Assembly: GCF_000315625.1 (NCBI RefSeq) | Contig: NW_005434627.1 | Span: 432,552-474,361, forward strand | DNA length: 41,810 nucleotides | DNA from: Guillardia theta CCMP2712 | Lineage: Eukaryota > Cryptophyceae > Pyrenomonadales > Geminigeraceae | Direction: 5' to 3' | Part shown: positions 1 through 11,117 of the stretch, piece after piece | How positions within the stretch are numbered: position 1 is the stretch's first letter | Layout: every line of letters starts with the position of its first letter | Program-made: the position numbers and the translations under genes | The notes under the pieces: model-generated | What the model saw: only the letters and a program-made list of their open reading frames with translations | Told to the model about the DNA's origin: nothing | Databases searched by the model: none

Positions 1-227
1 TGGGGGAGCAGGAGCAGGAGAGCACCATCGAACTTCTTGGATTGAGTTGAGAGGACTGCGAATCCTTCCTTCTGCTCAGCAATACATCAGAACGGAAAAC
101 GAAGAGTTGAAGGAGGGGGGTGAGGAGGAGAAGAGAACCAAGGGAAGAAGCAGGAGGAAGAGGATGAGAATGAAGAAATGGGAAAGAATGGGGGAGGGGT
201 TGGAGATGATGATGGTGGAGATTATGA

Positions 228-405
228 TAACGAGAAGGAGGAGGAGGAGGAGACGAGGAGGAGACGAGGAGGGGAGGGGAGGAGGAGAAGGAGGAGAAGG
301 AGGAGGAGGAGGAGGAGGAGGAGGAGGAGAAGGAGAAGGAGAAGGAGGAGGAGGAGGAGGAGGAGGAGACGAGGAGGAGGAGGAGGGGAAGAGGAGGAAG
401 AGATT
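228..405. repeat. Purine-rich GGA/GAG microsatellite
   Basis: About 180 bp of nearly pure AGG/GAG/AGA triplets, reading poly-Arg, poly-Gly/Glu or, on the other strand, poly-Leu. All reading frames here are artefacts of the repeat. Confidence 0.95.
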
Positions 406-818
406 GCCTGCTCCATGATCGTTCTGATCTCCTCAGCCCATGTCGGCCTCGGGCAAGATTCCTGGCAAATCACATCGAATCAAACCAAACCAACGGTCCT
501 TGTGGGATGTGAGATCGAGATAATGGGTAGAAACTAGCTGACTAGCCGACTAGCTGTCCTTCTTTGTTGATTTCTTTGTTGATGATATCTTCCCCCTCAA
601 CACATGGCCGACGTTGCTGTTTGTTCTGACAGGAATTTGTTCTCGATACTCTCATGCCTCTCTTGTTCCTCCTCTTCATCCTCCACCTCCGTTGTCCTTG
701 ACATGTACGACCAGCTCTCAGCTCTCAGACCTGATGAGTGCGAATAGCTTCACGCTTCCTTGCTGTTTCCGGATCCACGTTCTCAACCACAGTACCCTGA
801 AAGAAACATCATAATTAT

Positions 819-821
<3 letters not shown>

Positions 822-875
<54 letters not shown>

Positions 876-955
876 GACCATCATCATCATCATAACAATA
901 ACCATAATCATCATCATCATCATCGTGATTAACTACATCTACATCGACATCTACA
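822..955. repeat. CAT/ATC trinucleotide microsatellite
   Basis: A long ATC triplet array becomes imperfect after about 873 (ACC, ATA, ATT and ACATCT variants). It reads as poly-Ile or poly-Ser in the open frames and is not coding. Confidence 0.95.
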
Positions 956-1200
956 TCATCACATTATTCTTATCATTGTCATCGAAAACAAATCATATCA
1001 TCATATTCGAACAACCTTCACTGAGTGTCCTGGACGGCCTTGGGGGTTCTTTTCTTTGTCATTCTCTTCAAACTGTAAATTCGCGGCTCAATCGCTTTCA
1101 CTCAGAATTTTCCATCACCAACCTTTGCTCCTGTAACAGAGTCCGAAGCAGACTGAGTTGGCACATTAAGTCAGAGGTGTGCGAGCAGAACCGCAACATG

Positions 1201-1309
1201 TACATCAATCAATCAATCAATCAATCATCATCACATCAATCTCCATCATCATCATCTCCATCATCAACAACACGGCATCATCAACAACACGGCATCATCA
1301 ACAACACGG

Positions 1310-1375
<66 letters not shown>

Positions 1376-1390
1376 AGCAGCAGCAGCATT
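1201..1390. repeat. Composite AATC, 17-bp and CAT repeat tract
   Basis: Three repeat types lie in succession: an AATC tetranucleotide run (about 1206-1227), three tandem copies of a 17-bp unit, ATCATCAACAACACGGC (about 1260-1310), and about 20 ATC triplets ending in a short AGC run. The 17-bp unit contains the ATCATC word, so it may have arisen inside a CAT array. Confidence 0.9.
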
Positions 1391-2201
1391 ACTGGCACAT
1401 CATGCAGCCATCAACACGCCAAGGGATTGAGACGCACCTGCTTGCGCAAGATCAAACTCCTGCCATCAACAAACAGACGTCAGGGACCACGACGTTCTCC
1501 TCAACTCATCAACCTGGGAAACGAGCCTCGAAGAACGCTCGCAGACGTCAGAGAAGTCCCTGCTCTCTCTCACAAATCGTTCAAGGCACAACCAGTCCCC
1601 ACCTCTTGACTGTGGCAGAAGGAATCTGTTCACCGCAGCACCTGATACATCAATACCCTGGTCACCACACAAGCTTCGCCTGAGCGCTGAAACAAGTTGA
1701 TGTCTCACCCGAGAATGCACGGCTGGTGGGCGTGACGGTAAGGAGGAGGAGGCAAGACAACGCAGGTGCGCGTCCAGGAGAAAACCTGGGATAGAAGAAA
1801 TACCATTCTCAGTTTTCTGCAGAGCATACACCACCATGCATGCGCCCTCGCTGTTGGTCTCGCAATCTCAGACACAAGAAGATCAAGGAGGAGAGCAGGA
1901 AGTGGCTGGCTTGAAAGCATGATGAACAAACGAAGCAAATCTCCACTTCTCTCTCAATCCTCCCCCCCTCCATTCTGCTCCACATAATCTTTGCGCTCCT
2001 TCTCTCCGCCAACAATACTAGATCTTGGCGCCCTCGGTTCTGTTCAAGCCCTCGATCCACTTCATCGCTCTCTCTCCTATCTTCCTGCGGGTACTCCTTC
2101 TCATTGTTCTCATCAGCCCCGCTCCTCTTCATTCTCCTCCTCTCCTTCTTACCTAGTCAGCATTTCGCCTTTATATCCTGCTAACAAGAATTTGCTACAA
2201 G

Positions 2202-2424
2202 CACCTGAGGCAGACTTGTTGTTCGTGGCAATTTTTACACCGATCGGACCGGCGCCGCGGGCCGCCGCCGATCGGCCCGGCTGGGCCCGCCTGAGGCAGA
2301 CTTGTTGTTGGGCCCGCCTGAGGCAGACTTGTTGCACCTGAGGCAGACTTGTTGTTCGTGGCAATTTTTACACCGATCGGACCCATTGGCGCCGCGGGCC
2401 GCCGCCGATCGGCCCGGCTGGGCC
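2202..2424. repeat. Tandem duplication, period 133 bp, GC-rich core
   Basis: An 86-bp segment at 2202-2287 recurs at 2335-2424, differing only by a 4-bp CATT insertion. Each copy starts CACCTGAGGCAGACTTGTTG, passes through an AT-rich stretch and ends in a GC-rich run with CGATCGG and GGCCCGGC words. Between them lie two partial copies of the CCTGAGGCAGACTTGTTG part. This looks like a recent tandem or slippage duplication. No coding meaning is seen. Confidence 0.93.
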
Positions 2425-3620
2425 GGATTACTAACTTAGTAAACTCAGGCCAGTGATACCTTCACTCGGCAGCCAGACGGTTACTAATCCTGGACTCAGT
2501 CAGCATGTCACATGCCGTTTTTGACAATGATGGAATCAGTACCGGCGCTGCGGGGCCGCGCCCGGCGGGCCGTCCCGGCCGCGGGCCGCCTGACAGTGAG
2601 CAGCCTACTGCCAGGCTCAGCCTGTGAGTCACAGTGGCTGCCAGCCTGTCAGTGAGGCCCAACTGGCAATGATTGCCCGGGTTTCAAGTATGAGGCAAGT
2701 TTGGTAGTCACATGATCGCCGCTTGAAGTTCCCGAGTCTTCCGAGTCACAGCGGCCGCGTCACCATCGGATCGCCCCGCCGCGGGGCCGGGCGCCGCACT
2801 CCTGGCGGCAAGACATCATTGAATGCGGCGGCCGCGGCTGCCCGGGCCTGACCGTGCCGGCCAGCTGAGGCTCAGTGACCCGGTGCCTCAGCTGCCGACC
2901 CGGTCACGGGTACTGCTGAGTGCGACAGTCGGACGCCGGGTCCGATCGGCCCGGCGCGCTCAGGAGCCGGGCGGGCCGCCCGGCCGGCCGCCGCAGTGAC
3001 TCGCCGGGCCCGGGGCCAGCGGCTGCCAGGCGGCCCGGAGGAGGCTGAGTCCGACCGTCCGACGAGCTGCAGTCACGGTGCAGCCGCCGCGGCCGCCGCG
3101 CCGGGACCCGGGAGTCGGCGGAGCCTGCGGCGGGTCACCGGGTGCCGACTCGGCGGCTGGCCCGGCACGCTCTCCGAGGCCGCCTGACCGTACTAGCCCG
3201 GCCTCTCAGAGTCAGTCGGATTGGCCTACCGGGTACTCGGCGGATCACATCTGGCAACTTGCCAGCAAGTTCACTGACTCGTGAGGCTTTAAGACGGTTA
3301 ACTTCGCCGCCAACCCGGGCAATTTTCGGAGTTTCAACGGTTCGGAGTAACTGAGCCTTCACCGTGACAATGATGCGCCGCGGAAAGATTCAACCGTGGT
3401 GCACTGTGGCTCGTTCTGATTCATGTTCAACTCATTACTGTGCCAGTGCCACTGCCGGGTGTCGGACACGGCCCGGCCGGCCGCGCTGGGCCGCGGCACG
3501 GTCGCTTTAACTCAGGCCCCCGCCGGCCCCGGGCCCGGCCCGCGGGCCGGGGCCCCAAAGCACGCGGCGCGCCGCCGCGCGGCCGGGCGCCGGGCCTGCC
3601 GGGGAGCCCTCTGGGGCGGG
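2425..3620. other. GC-rich island without a recognisable gene
   Basis: About 1.2 kb that is much richer in G+C than its flanks, dense in GGCCCGG and GGGCGCCGGG words and in short GACTC/GAGTC/CAGTGA words. The open frames are short, overlap one another and carry no recognised domain. A smaller island with the same vocabulary lies at about 38885-38925, so this may be a dispersed element rather than unique sequence. I see no rRNA signature. Confidence 0.6.
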
Positions 3621-3639
3621 CTGTTGTAAAAGTACCCTA

Positions 3640-4200
3640 CCCATGTGGGAGAAGTTTTGAAGATCCTCCTACCCCACCCCATCGCACCCTCGAACTTCCG
3701 AATTGATTTTACTTTTGGCGACCCTTTTCATGTATCATAGACCCCCCTACCCCATGAATTATCTACCCCTACCCACCTATCGACATACAAACACCCCTCC
3801 CTTTACTCATCAAAGTACCCCCCCACCAAGTTTCATTTATAATAGACTTTGATTACCCTGCCTCAAATCTCCTCATCCCTACCCTACCCCCTCGTCCTCC
3901 TACCCCTACCCCTACTCTTTTGATGGCTCCAACTCTTTATGAAACAGACGACACTGACCCCACCCCTGGGTTGGCTGTATATAAATAGTACCGGTGGTAT
4001 CGCAGTACCCCCCAATTTGATGAAAAAGTTGGGGTACTCATGGACATTCACAAATCCCATCAACCATCAGCTGCGGAGGACCCCTGTCTCCCATATTTAA
4101 CCCCTACCCCACCTTAACCCATGACTTCTTCTTTACAGTACCCCCTATTTAACCACAACCCCCATCACCCCCTACCCCTAGACTTACCTATCGCTCTACC
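3640..4200. repeat. TACCCC-rich block
   Basis: Dozens of CTACCCC, TACCCAC and GTACCCCC words occur on the + strand with almost no G. There is no fixed period, so this is not a simple tandem repeat. A TATA-like TATATAAATA occurs near 3979. Similar blocks lie at about 37930-38740 and 39165-39340 and, in opposite orientation, at about 13070-13370. Function is unknown. Confidence 0.75.
4004..4038. repeat. Hairpin inside the TACCCC block
   Basis: AGTACCCC followed by CC and AA (4004-4015) can pair with TTGGGGTACT (4029-4038) around a 13-base loop. The stem is about 10 bp with a 2-base bulge. Confidence 0.6.
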
Positions 4201-5121
4201 ACCCTACCCACCTTCGTGCAGGCACACGGCCGCTCCTTCCCCGACGCCATGGAGGATGACATGGAGGGGGAGGAGGGAGTAGAGAGGAGGGGGGGGAGGC
4301 AAGCATGGCAGAGCTGAGAGGTCGATGATGCAGGAAAGCAAGAGGGTTGAAGAGCTGACGAGAAGGGTGGACAGCTGATGCTAGGGATGGCGATCAAGGT
4401 CTTGTCGTGGGTTGTGACGAATTTGCGAGAGCTACACGTGAGAAATGGGGATGGGAGAAGCAGAGAGCATACCGATGCAGAGTGAGGTGGAGTTGGGAAA
4501 TACTGAACGTTAGAATGCTCCGAGACCATTGTTTCTTGCTTATCAATGTCCGATGGAGCTGCCGAAGCATGTGACTGCACCTTGGTACTTCCATGGCGCG
4601 TTTATGAGCGTTGTGGTAGATGTGAGTAGGAGATTGTAGGGTGGAGGCAGGGATGGAAGTCAGAGATGTACAGGACATTGAAACGTATCATGTAGAACAT
4701 AACCTTGATGCGATTGTAATGAGGATGATCAAACGTAGCGCTATCGAGCTCCGATAACACGTCAGACTAAGGGGCAGACACTTGTAATGGCGTTTTGTTG
4801 GTGTCGGATTGCTCGAAGGTAGCAAGCAGTATGTTGCAGCAGCAGAATACAGCAGTCAAATACATCGTGATCGCGCACCACCACCTCTTCCTCTTCTTCA
4901 TGCTTCTTGTTCGACCGCGTTTGATTTCTTTTGTTTCAGTGCTTGACCTCCGTCGACAACGCCGTTCTCCTCCTCCTCCTCCTCCTCCTCCTGACCTTCC
5001 TCTAGAGCCGTACCACTTCAGCTGCTGTGATATCATTCACCTGTGCTGAGAGGAGAAAGGAATACCGTCGCACTGCTGGGCTCGGTCACACCTGTGCTGC
5101 GGAGGAGCGTAAGGAGGTAGG
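4201..5121. other. Intergenic region upstream of the GDT1-like gene
   Basis: No family is recognisable. Minus-strand frames at 4188-4580 and 4394-4678 could be exons of a short gene (a possible GT-AG intron lies near 4430-4475), but nothing independent supports this. A short CTC run lies at 4970-4992. The promoter of the transporter gene presumably lies in the last few hundred bases, but I see no clear element. Confidence 0.4.
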
Positions 5122-7148
5122 ATGGGAACTACCAGGACAGAGCTGAGGGACAGGACGGTCAAGCCAACGAAGGAGCACGCGAAACAGCAGGAGCAGCCGC
5201 GCCTGAGGATCCACGGCTCCAAGTTGTCCGCTATCAGTATGAGCACGGCGTCGGTGATGCTGGTGTTCGTGGTTGGGCTGATCGCAGTTGTCGTCTCCTC
5301 CAACGCTGCAGTGCCGCTGGAGATGAAGAAGGATGTGCAGGACAGCGAGCCTGACCTGAAGATGAACGAGATCCAGCACAAGATCATCGAGGCGGCAAAG
5401 GCTCGCAACTTTGACGACGTGCTTGTTCTGGCGGCCAAGGCCAAGAGGAACAAGGAGTTTGAGCAGGTGTACGACGAAATGAGGGCGTTCCATGGCTACT
5501 CCACCCTCCAGGTCGACGCCTTCTTCTCCTCCCTCATGATGATCATCGTCTCCGAGCTCGGAGACAAGACGTTCTTCATCGCTGCCGTGCTCGCGATGAA
5601 GAACCCCCGTAGCACGGTCCTTGCCGGAGCCCTTGGAGGTTCGATGCGTCCCCCGCCTCACTCCTTCCCCTCCCATCTCTCCGTCACTCCTTTCCTTCCC
5701 CTCCCTCTTCATCTCTTCCTCACTCCTTTCCCTCCCTTCTCATCTCTCCCTCCCCTCACTTGTATCACCCTGCTCTGTCCTTCCATGATTGCCGTTGCCC
5801 GCAGCTCTCTGGGTCATGACGGTGCTTTCTGCTGCTGCTGGCTTCGCTCTCCCCAACCTTATCCCGAGGATGTACACCCACTACGCCTCCGTCTGCCTCT
5901 TCATCTTCTTCGGGGCGAAGCTGCTCAAAGGTGAAGGGAGGAGGAGGGACGGGGGCCTCTGACAGTCTGCCAGACGCCAAAGACATGCAGACGTCTGGGC
6001 CCAGCGAAGAGCTCGAGGAGGTAAAGATAAAGCCCGTGCCTACTCCTCCTGCTCCTTGTCCTGGTCCTGGTCCTGGTCCTGGTCCTGGTCCTGGTCCTGG
6101 TCCTGGTGCATGTCCTGGTCCTGGTCCTGGTCCTGGTGTCCTCAACTCCCTTCTGCTCCTCCCCTGCTTCCAGGAGCATCCTGCTGTCCGCTTGCTGTTC
6201 TTCTGCCCTCCTCTTCTCATCTCCATCCCCAGGTCGAGGCGGAGCTGAACAAGACGGATAAGAAGAAGAACACAGATCTTGAATCAGGTGCCTCACCCTC
6301 TCTGATGTAAACCCGGGAACTAACCGATGACTCTCCCCTTTCTCCTTCCTATTTCCCTCCTGCTCCTCCTGCTCCTGCTCCTCCTGCTCCTGCTCCTCCT
6401 GCTCCTCCTGCTCCTCCTCCTCGTCGTCGTCGTCTCCCCGTCTTTGTCTCTTGCTCCTCCAGAGAATGGGTTGGTAGCGGGGACGCTCAGCAACGGCGTC
6501 CTCTGGCAAGGTAGCATATTGCTGGATCGTTCCTTCCCTCCTGATCAGCTCTCCCTGCAGCGTTCACCTTGACGTTCCTTGCCGAGTGGGGAGATCGATC
6601 GCAGATCGCGACCATAGCGTTGGTAAGCCTGCTGCTGCTGCTGCTGCTGCTCCTCCTCCTCCTCCTCCTCTTCCTCGTTCTCGTGCTCTGCTTGACTTCG
6701 CTTTCTCAGGCCGCGCAGAAGGATCCGATCGGAGTGACAGTCGGAGGTGAAGAGAGTTTTGACTCCTCCGCTCCTTCCCTTGTTGCCCCTCTTTTCCTTG
6801 CCATCCCTCTTCCTGTCTCCCTCCCCTGTCTCCCTCCCCTCTCTCGTTCCTGCACTCTCCTCCTTTCTTCTCTATCCGCCTCCCCACTCTCTCTTTCCCC
6901 TTCCCCTCTCCCCTTCCTCAAACTCTTGTCAGGCATCGTGGGGCATGCCGCGTGCACGGCGCTAGCAGTGATGGGAGGCAGGATGCTTGCAGCAAGGTTA
7001 GCGGCCCGGCTCTCTCAGCAGGGCAGCAGCATCCTAACGCCCTTGTAGGATCTCAGAGAGGACAGTAGCGATATCAGGAGGCCTGCTCTTCCTCGTCTTC
7101 GCCATCCACGGCCTCTGGCAAGGAGGCTCGTCGCTCAACAACGCGTGA
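5122..7148 (+). CDS. GDT1/TMEM165 (UPF0016) family cation transporter
   Basis: Nine exons: 5122-5638, 5805-5930, 5974-6020, 6233-6287, 6463-6510, 6561-6622, 6710-6746, 6933-6996, 7049-7148. All junctions are GT-AG and in phase, giving 351 residues. Both hallmark motifs of the family are present and similarly spaced: SELGDKTFF in exon 1 and AEWGDRSQI in exon 6. The hydrophobic segments around them and the charged central loop fit the usual six-helix core. Known members exchange Ca2+ or Mn2+ for H+ in the Golgi, or in plastids of plants. An in-frame stop lies 4 codons before the first Met. A second Met at 5239 starts a classical signal peptide (hydrophobic core then SSNAA), so it may be the true start. 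No Phe follows the signal, which argues against a cryptophyte plastid target; Golgi or another secretory membrane is more likely. Intron 2 is only 43 bp. Confidence 0.94.
6051..6140 (+). repeat. CTGGTC hexamer array in GDT1 intron 3
   Basis: About 12 near-perfect CTGGTC units follow a CTCCTG stretch, all inside the 212-bp third intron (6021-6232). The GPGPGP and SWSWSW readings across it are artefacts. Confidence 0.92.
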
Positions 7149-7811
7149 AGGAGGAGCGACAGGACGGGCAGCGGCGGCTGCCTTGCAGTTTTCTTTGCGT
7201 CCCCCTTCAAATTTTGTAAAACATTCCGGATTCTTCAATGGACCGCACAAGCTTCAGCCTCTTCCCCTCTTAATCCTTGAAGTTTCTTTAGCTGCTCCTC
7301 CTCCTGCTCCTCCTCCTGCTTCCTGCTTCCTGCTTCCTGCTTCCTGCTTCCTGCTTCCTGCTTCCTGCTCCTTCTCCTTCTCCTTCTCCTTCTCTTGCTC
7401 CTTCTCTTGCTCCTTCTCCTCCTCCTGCTCCTGCTTCCTTCTCCTTCTCCTTCTCCTTCTCCTGCTCCTGCTCCCCTCTGCTTCTGCCCTTGAATTCGTC
7501 CCTGCTGCCCTTGACTCTTCCACTGCTTTTTCTCCTGTCCTTAGTTCTGCTCCTTCTCCTGCTCCTGAATCTCTTCTGCCCTTGCCCCCAACCTCCCATT
7601 CGGGTGTTCTAGCGTTTCAGCTGCAGAGGCTTCTTCTCTGTCGACCTCTCCTCCTATCCCCTGGTCTCCCTACTTTCGTTTTCCTCCGCTCGCTCTAGCC
7701 CTCCTATTTTCTCCCAATGTCTGATCTCCCTCCCCCTTTCCCTCTTTCCAACCTTGCAAGCGTCTCAAGCATGTAACGGCATGTTCACGTACGCGATGTT
7801 TATTATCACAA
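7149..7811. repeat. Convergent spacer with TCCTGCT heptamer array
   Basis: This is the 3' spacer between the transporter gene and the convergent RWP-RK gene. It holds eight perfect copies of TCCTGCT (7314-7369) followed by CTCCTT-type hexamers to about 7480. The rest is pyrimidine-rich and gene-free. No clear poly(A) signal was seen. Confidence 0.85.
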
Positions 7812-8562
7812 TCACAAGGTCGAGAGCTCAACTAGGTCAGCGATCCCACTACAAGATACCACAAAACTTCCAACGATGGGCTGACTTGTCAGCACGAGCC
7901 CAGCTGGAAGTTGGCTACTGTTATCCCCATGTCTACTACCCGTCCAGTCGCCGCCATGGCTCGGTGCCTGAGCCCAGGGACCTGAGCTGGGCGCCTGGCT
8001 TGCTTGCAGCACGAGGCCGTAGCAGGGATGGCAGGATGCCTTCTGCTCCTCCCCTCTGACCTGAAGCTCCTCCTGTACTCCAGACATCCCGTGCCGCCCG
8101 TGCTGTTGCCTCGCGAACCCCTGACCCCACGATCACAAAGGACGCGCACCACAGAGCTCTTACCTTCCTCGCCCTCCTCCGCTGCCCTTGATGTGTGTAC
8201 GGCCATCGCTGCAGCCCGAGCCTCCTACATGCTACCTTCAACGTGGACCTCCCCACCCCCTGCCGAGGACAAGGCAAGGTCAGCTCCTGCCTCCTCCCTC
8301 TCGACATCGCACTCACCATCCTTTGTGCTGCCTCTCCCAGAGGAAGGGCGAAGAAGGGCTCAAGGCTGGCCATGGTAACACTTGCCAGGTTGAGCCCCTG
8401 GCTGACGGAGCCGACGGCTTCCTCCTTGAAACCTCCTCGAGCGGTGGATGAGCTCGCACGTTCTTCCTTGGCAGCCTCTCGCAAGAGGATGTTGCTGAGG
8501 TTATCAGGAACCACCCATGACTCCGTGTCAAACCATTCTCCTCCGTCGTCTTGGCTCGTCAT
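7812..8562 (-). CDS. RWP-RK domain protein A
   Basis: Minus-strand model: exon 1 8562-8317, exon 2 8259-8164, exon 3 8120-7812, all phase 0 and GT-AG, about 216 residues. Exons 1 and 2 join to form an RWP-RK DNA-binding domain: FFALPLGEAAQRM, then GVGRSTLK, VACRRLGLQ and RWPY, then a basic RRRARK tail. Without removal of the 57-bp intron (8260-8316) the domain is split by 19 unrelated residues. The second intron (43 bp) is inferred from GTAAGA...GTCAG and frame continuity; reading through it would give a different tail ending at 7936. The frame is also open upstream to 8775, so the start at 8562 is a choice. RWP-RK proteins are transcription factors in plants and algae (nitrogen response, gamete and egg identity). 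This one is small and has no other recognised domain. Confidence 0.82.
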
Positions 8563-9518
8563 GCTCAGATCTTGACCGCAGTGCCCGGAAAGTCGTAGGA
8601 CGTAAGCCGCTTGCTCCAACTTGGGGGTGGAGGAACACCAAGCTCGAAATGTTGCGCACCTGAGTGTGGGAGAGAGCAAGGAATGCAGACCGATGAGGGC
8701 AAGATAGTGATACAGGGAGGGAGATAGGACGGAGAAGCTTGCGCAAGAGCCCGGGAAGCGATGGAGTATGGACAAACCAGGAGGGAAATGTTACAATATT
8801 CCTCGCAAACCCAGGGAGGGATCAGTTCAAGATAAGCGAAGGTAGTGGGGGGATAGAAAGCGGATGAAGTAAGATTTGCTGGATGATTTAATGATGTTTG
8901 TGAAGACGATGTTGCTGCTGCTGATTGTGATGGCGATGAAGAGGAGGTGGTGGTGAAGGCGTTGGGGGAGAGGGAGGGATACAGTATCGTCTACTTGAGC
9001 ACAGTTTTAACAGCACCTCCCTCATCTTTTTTTCTCATTTTCGGAAGTCACGTTACCCAGTCATGGAACTGACTTTTTTTTCGTAACACGGATGCCACTC
9101 TAAATGTATTTTCGGACAAATTGTAAAATGGATATGTCGGAGATCTTGTCGAAAGCGATCTATTTCAAACCTACAGCCTCTTAATCTTTAAAGTTAGGGT
9201 CGCCGGATACGAACCCTTCTGTAGTTGATACTGCAACATGTCAATGCATTTTCATAGAGGGATGATAATCCGGTGATAGAATCACACTTGTTCTGCTATC
9301 ACGTTTGGATGGAAAGCTTGCAGATATTCAGAGCGAGCTCATGACGATTTTAAAGTGTCTGCGCAACGAGAGACTCTATTTGGCTCGGTGCAATATGAAC
9401 GCATGGATCGTATGATTCAAGAAGAAATGTTTTTCAAGTGTAATGCCTCTTCTGAAGTTTATCAGGGTAAGATACAGATTTCAATGGAATCTAGATCCAT
9501 AAGAATCAACTTGCGGAG
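8563..9518. other. Intergenic spacer between RWP-RK genes A and B
   Basis: No repeats or convincing genes; the right part is more AT-rich. An open + frame at 9355-9561 looks protein-like but has no ATG at its start and runs antisense into the end of RWP-RK gene B. I do not call it. Confidence 0.5.
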
Positions 9519-10089
9519 TTATGACGAGCCTGGAGAGGAAGCTTCGATCCCTATAGAGTAGCACTTTGTTTTCCCCTTGTTGGTAAACGGCCAGCGGTTA
9601 ACTCCAAGTTTCCTACACACGTACTTCATCGTAGATCGACCGATTCCCTGGATATTGAAGTGAGCGACATTCTTGAATATAGACAAACAGCATGAAATAA
9701 CTTACAATGGCAGTAGCTGCGTCTTCCATACTGAGGTGGAAGTGCTGGGATATCATGGCTCTAGTTAGCCGAATCTTCACGCACTTCACCCTGGAAACCT
9801 TTCTGGAATTGACAATCACGCTTGTTTCTTGCAGATCCCTCGCTCTTGCAGCTGCATTATCTTCTTGCTGATTTCTGATCGTCGCCTCAGGGAGGGGCGG
9901 TTCGTGTCCTGTTTCACATTGTACATGTGCACATTGTTTGTAATCGCTTTCGAACTCGTTTGTGATCAGGTTTGTCGGATCTATGGGCAGAGAAAATGTC
10001 CAAAGCGCACCCTTGTCCTCGCTTTCGAGAAAATCATGCATGTTTGCAACCTCATTCTGATACACAGCATCGAAATGGTAGCTGTTCAT
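9519..10089 (-). CDS. RWP-RK domain protein B
   Basis: Two exons on the minus strand, 10089-9706 and 9647-9519, with a 58-bp GTAAGT...CAG intron in phase 0, giving 170 residues. The RWP-RK domain fills the C-terminal third: VNSRKVSRVKCVKIR, SQHFHLSMEDAATAI, then after the intron GIGRSTMKYVC, RKLGVN and RWPF, followed by about 21 residues. The N-terminal 85 residues are acidic and unrecognised. The ATG at 10089 is the first in frame. The gene is divergent from RWP-RK gene C about 1 kb away, and its domain is closer to C than to A (shared VNSRK, FHLSME and STMKYVCR). It is a probable DNA-binding regulator; its targets cannot be told from sequence. Confidence 0.86.
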
Positions 10090-11117
10090 CGTTGCCTGCT
10101 ATTTCCTCTTTTCGATATGTTCCCTTTCTTTCAATCTTTGATGCTCGATTTGGAATAACCAGTTCAGGAGCACAATCAAGTATTGGGATGCGTGCTGTGC
10201 GTGCTGTGCGTGCTGTGTGGGATCGAAGGCTTTTGAAGGGAAGGCGAAGGAGCCAATCACGGAGAGAGATTTCGGGGGTCGACGGCTTTGTCATCCGGGG
10301 GTCCCCTGTTCATGCGAAAAAGATCATTTCCAGTTTTCGAGACTCATCTTCGAGATACCACATTACAAGTCTACTTGAAGTGTTGCGTTTGTCGCATCCC
10401 GCCAGACTGTCGGCGGGCTCACGAATTTGAAAAGAGTTTTTTTCGTACAAGGAGGCCGTCCCCCCCTACACAAGCTCGCCTCAGTTCATCAGGCACCCGA
10501 AGGGGGTCAGAGGAAAGCAAGTCCGCCCCAGTGCTTGAAGCCCGCATCAGCATGACTGGCACGTTGTGACAACCAGAGGCGGGCTTGCTGACCCGGTTTA
10601 ATCTTACAAGTCATTTTAAAGGCTGCGTGACAGACGATCCCCACGCAGGCGTAAGCCGTCAGCTCGCCGTAGATCCGTCAGCAGGTCCCATGAGTCGTAT
10701 CACGGACACTCCGCCCTCACACTGCACCTTCCGCCCAGATATACTTGAAATACTTTGGCCCGCCGCCTAGCATACCAAGTTGTATCGGAGGGTTGGGGGG
10801 AGTGAAGGAAACAACACGATTGTTTCACAGCCCTTGATATGCCCCAGTGCTCCTGTCATACTTTCACCTACAGCGCACATAAGAGTCATTTCCTAGAGCA
10901 GCAATCAGTGTAGGTTGATCGTTCACCAACTTTGTTAATGCAAGTGACAGCAAGCATGTGAAAGCTTTAGTCCCCTGTTGAGGTCATCTGAGATCTGATT
11001 ATGATGGCAGAGATCAAAGACGCGGCAAGGACTTTTTCATCGTAGACATCAAGCTACAGCTGAGGTGTTGGAGCATGAAGATGTTGGTAGGGTACAAGAC
11101 ATCCACACCGGCATTCG
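10090..11117. other. Divergent spacer between RWP-RK genes B and C
   Basis: About 1.03 kb between two divergently read paralogs; it should hold both promoters. It contains three tandem GTGCTGTGC units (about 10190-10215). No gene, TATA box or operator is convincing. Confidence 0.5.

Larger units (their letters stand above)
1..2201. other. Intergenic region, microsatellite-rich
   Basis: No gene is supported here. The long open frames are low-complexity readings of GGA, CAT and AATC repeats. A few non-repetitive minus-strand frames exist (1466-1837 and 1809-2132), but I could not join them with convincing splice sites and recognise no family in them. A decayed or very divergent gene cannot be excluded. 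Confidence 0.5.

Noticed and set aside
1466-2132. Possible minus-strand gene
   Set aside because: Protein-like fragments exist, but the splice sites tried gave an intron of only 18 bp or broke the frame, and no family is recognised.
2202-2424. CRISPR-like direct repeats
   Set aside because: Only two full copies, nearly the whole unit repeated and no unique spacers; this is a tandem duplication in eukaryotic DNA.
2425-3620. rRNA or structural RNA gene in the GC-rich island
   Set aside because: No conserved rRNA or tRNA core word was found, and the word bias is repetitive.
7936-8775. Single-exon 279-codon reading of the RWP-RK A locus
   Set aside because: It would place 19 unrelated residues inside the RWP-RK domain; removing the GTGAGT...CGGCAG intron restores the domain exactly as in B and C.
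9355-9561. 68-codon + strand frame with protein-like composition
   Set aside because: No ATG start, no flanking splice logic that I could trust, and it runs antisense into the last exon of RWP-RK gene B.
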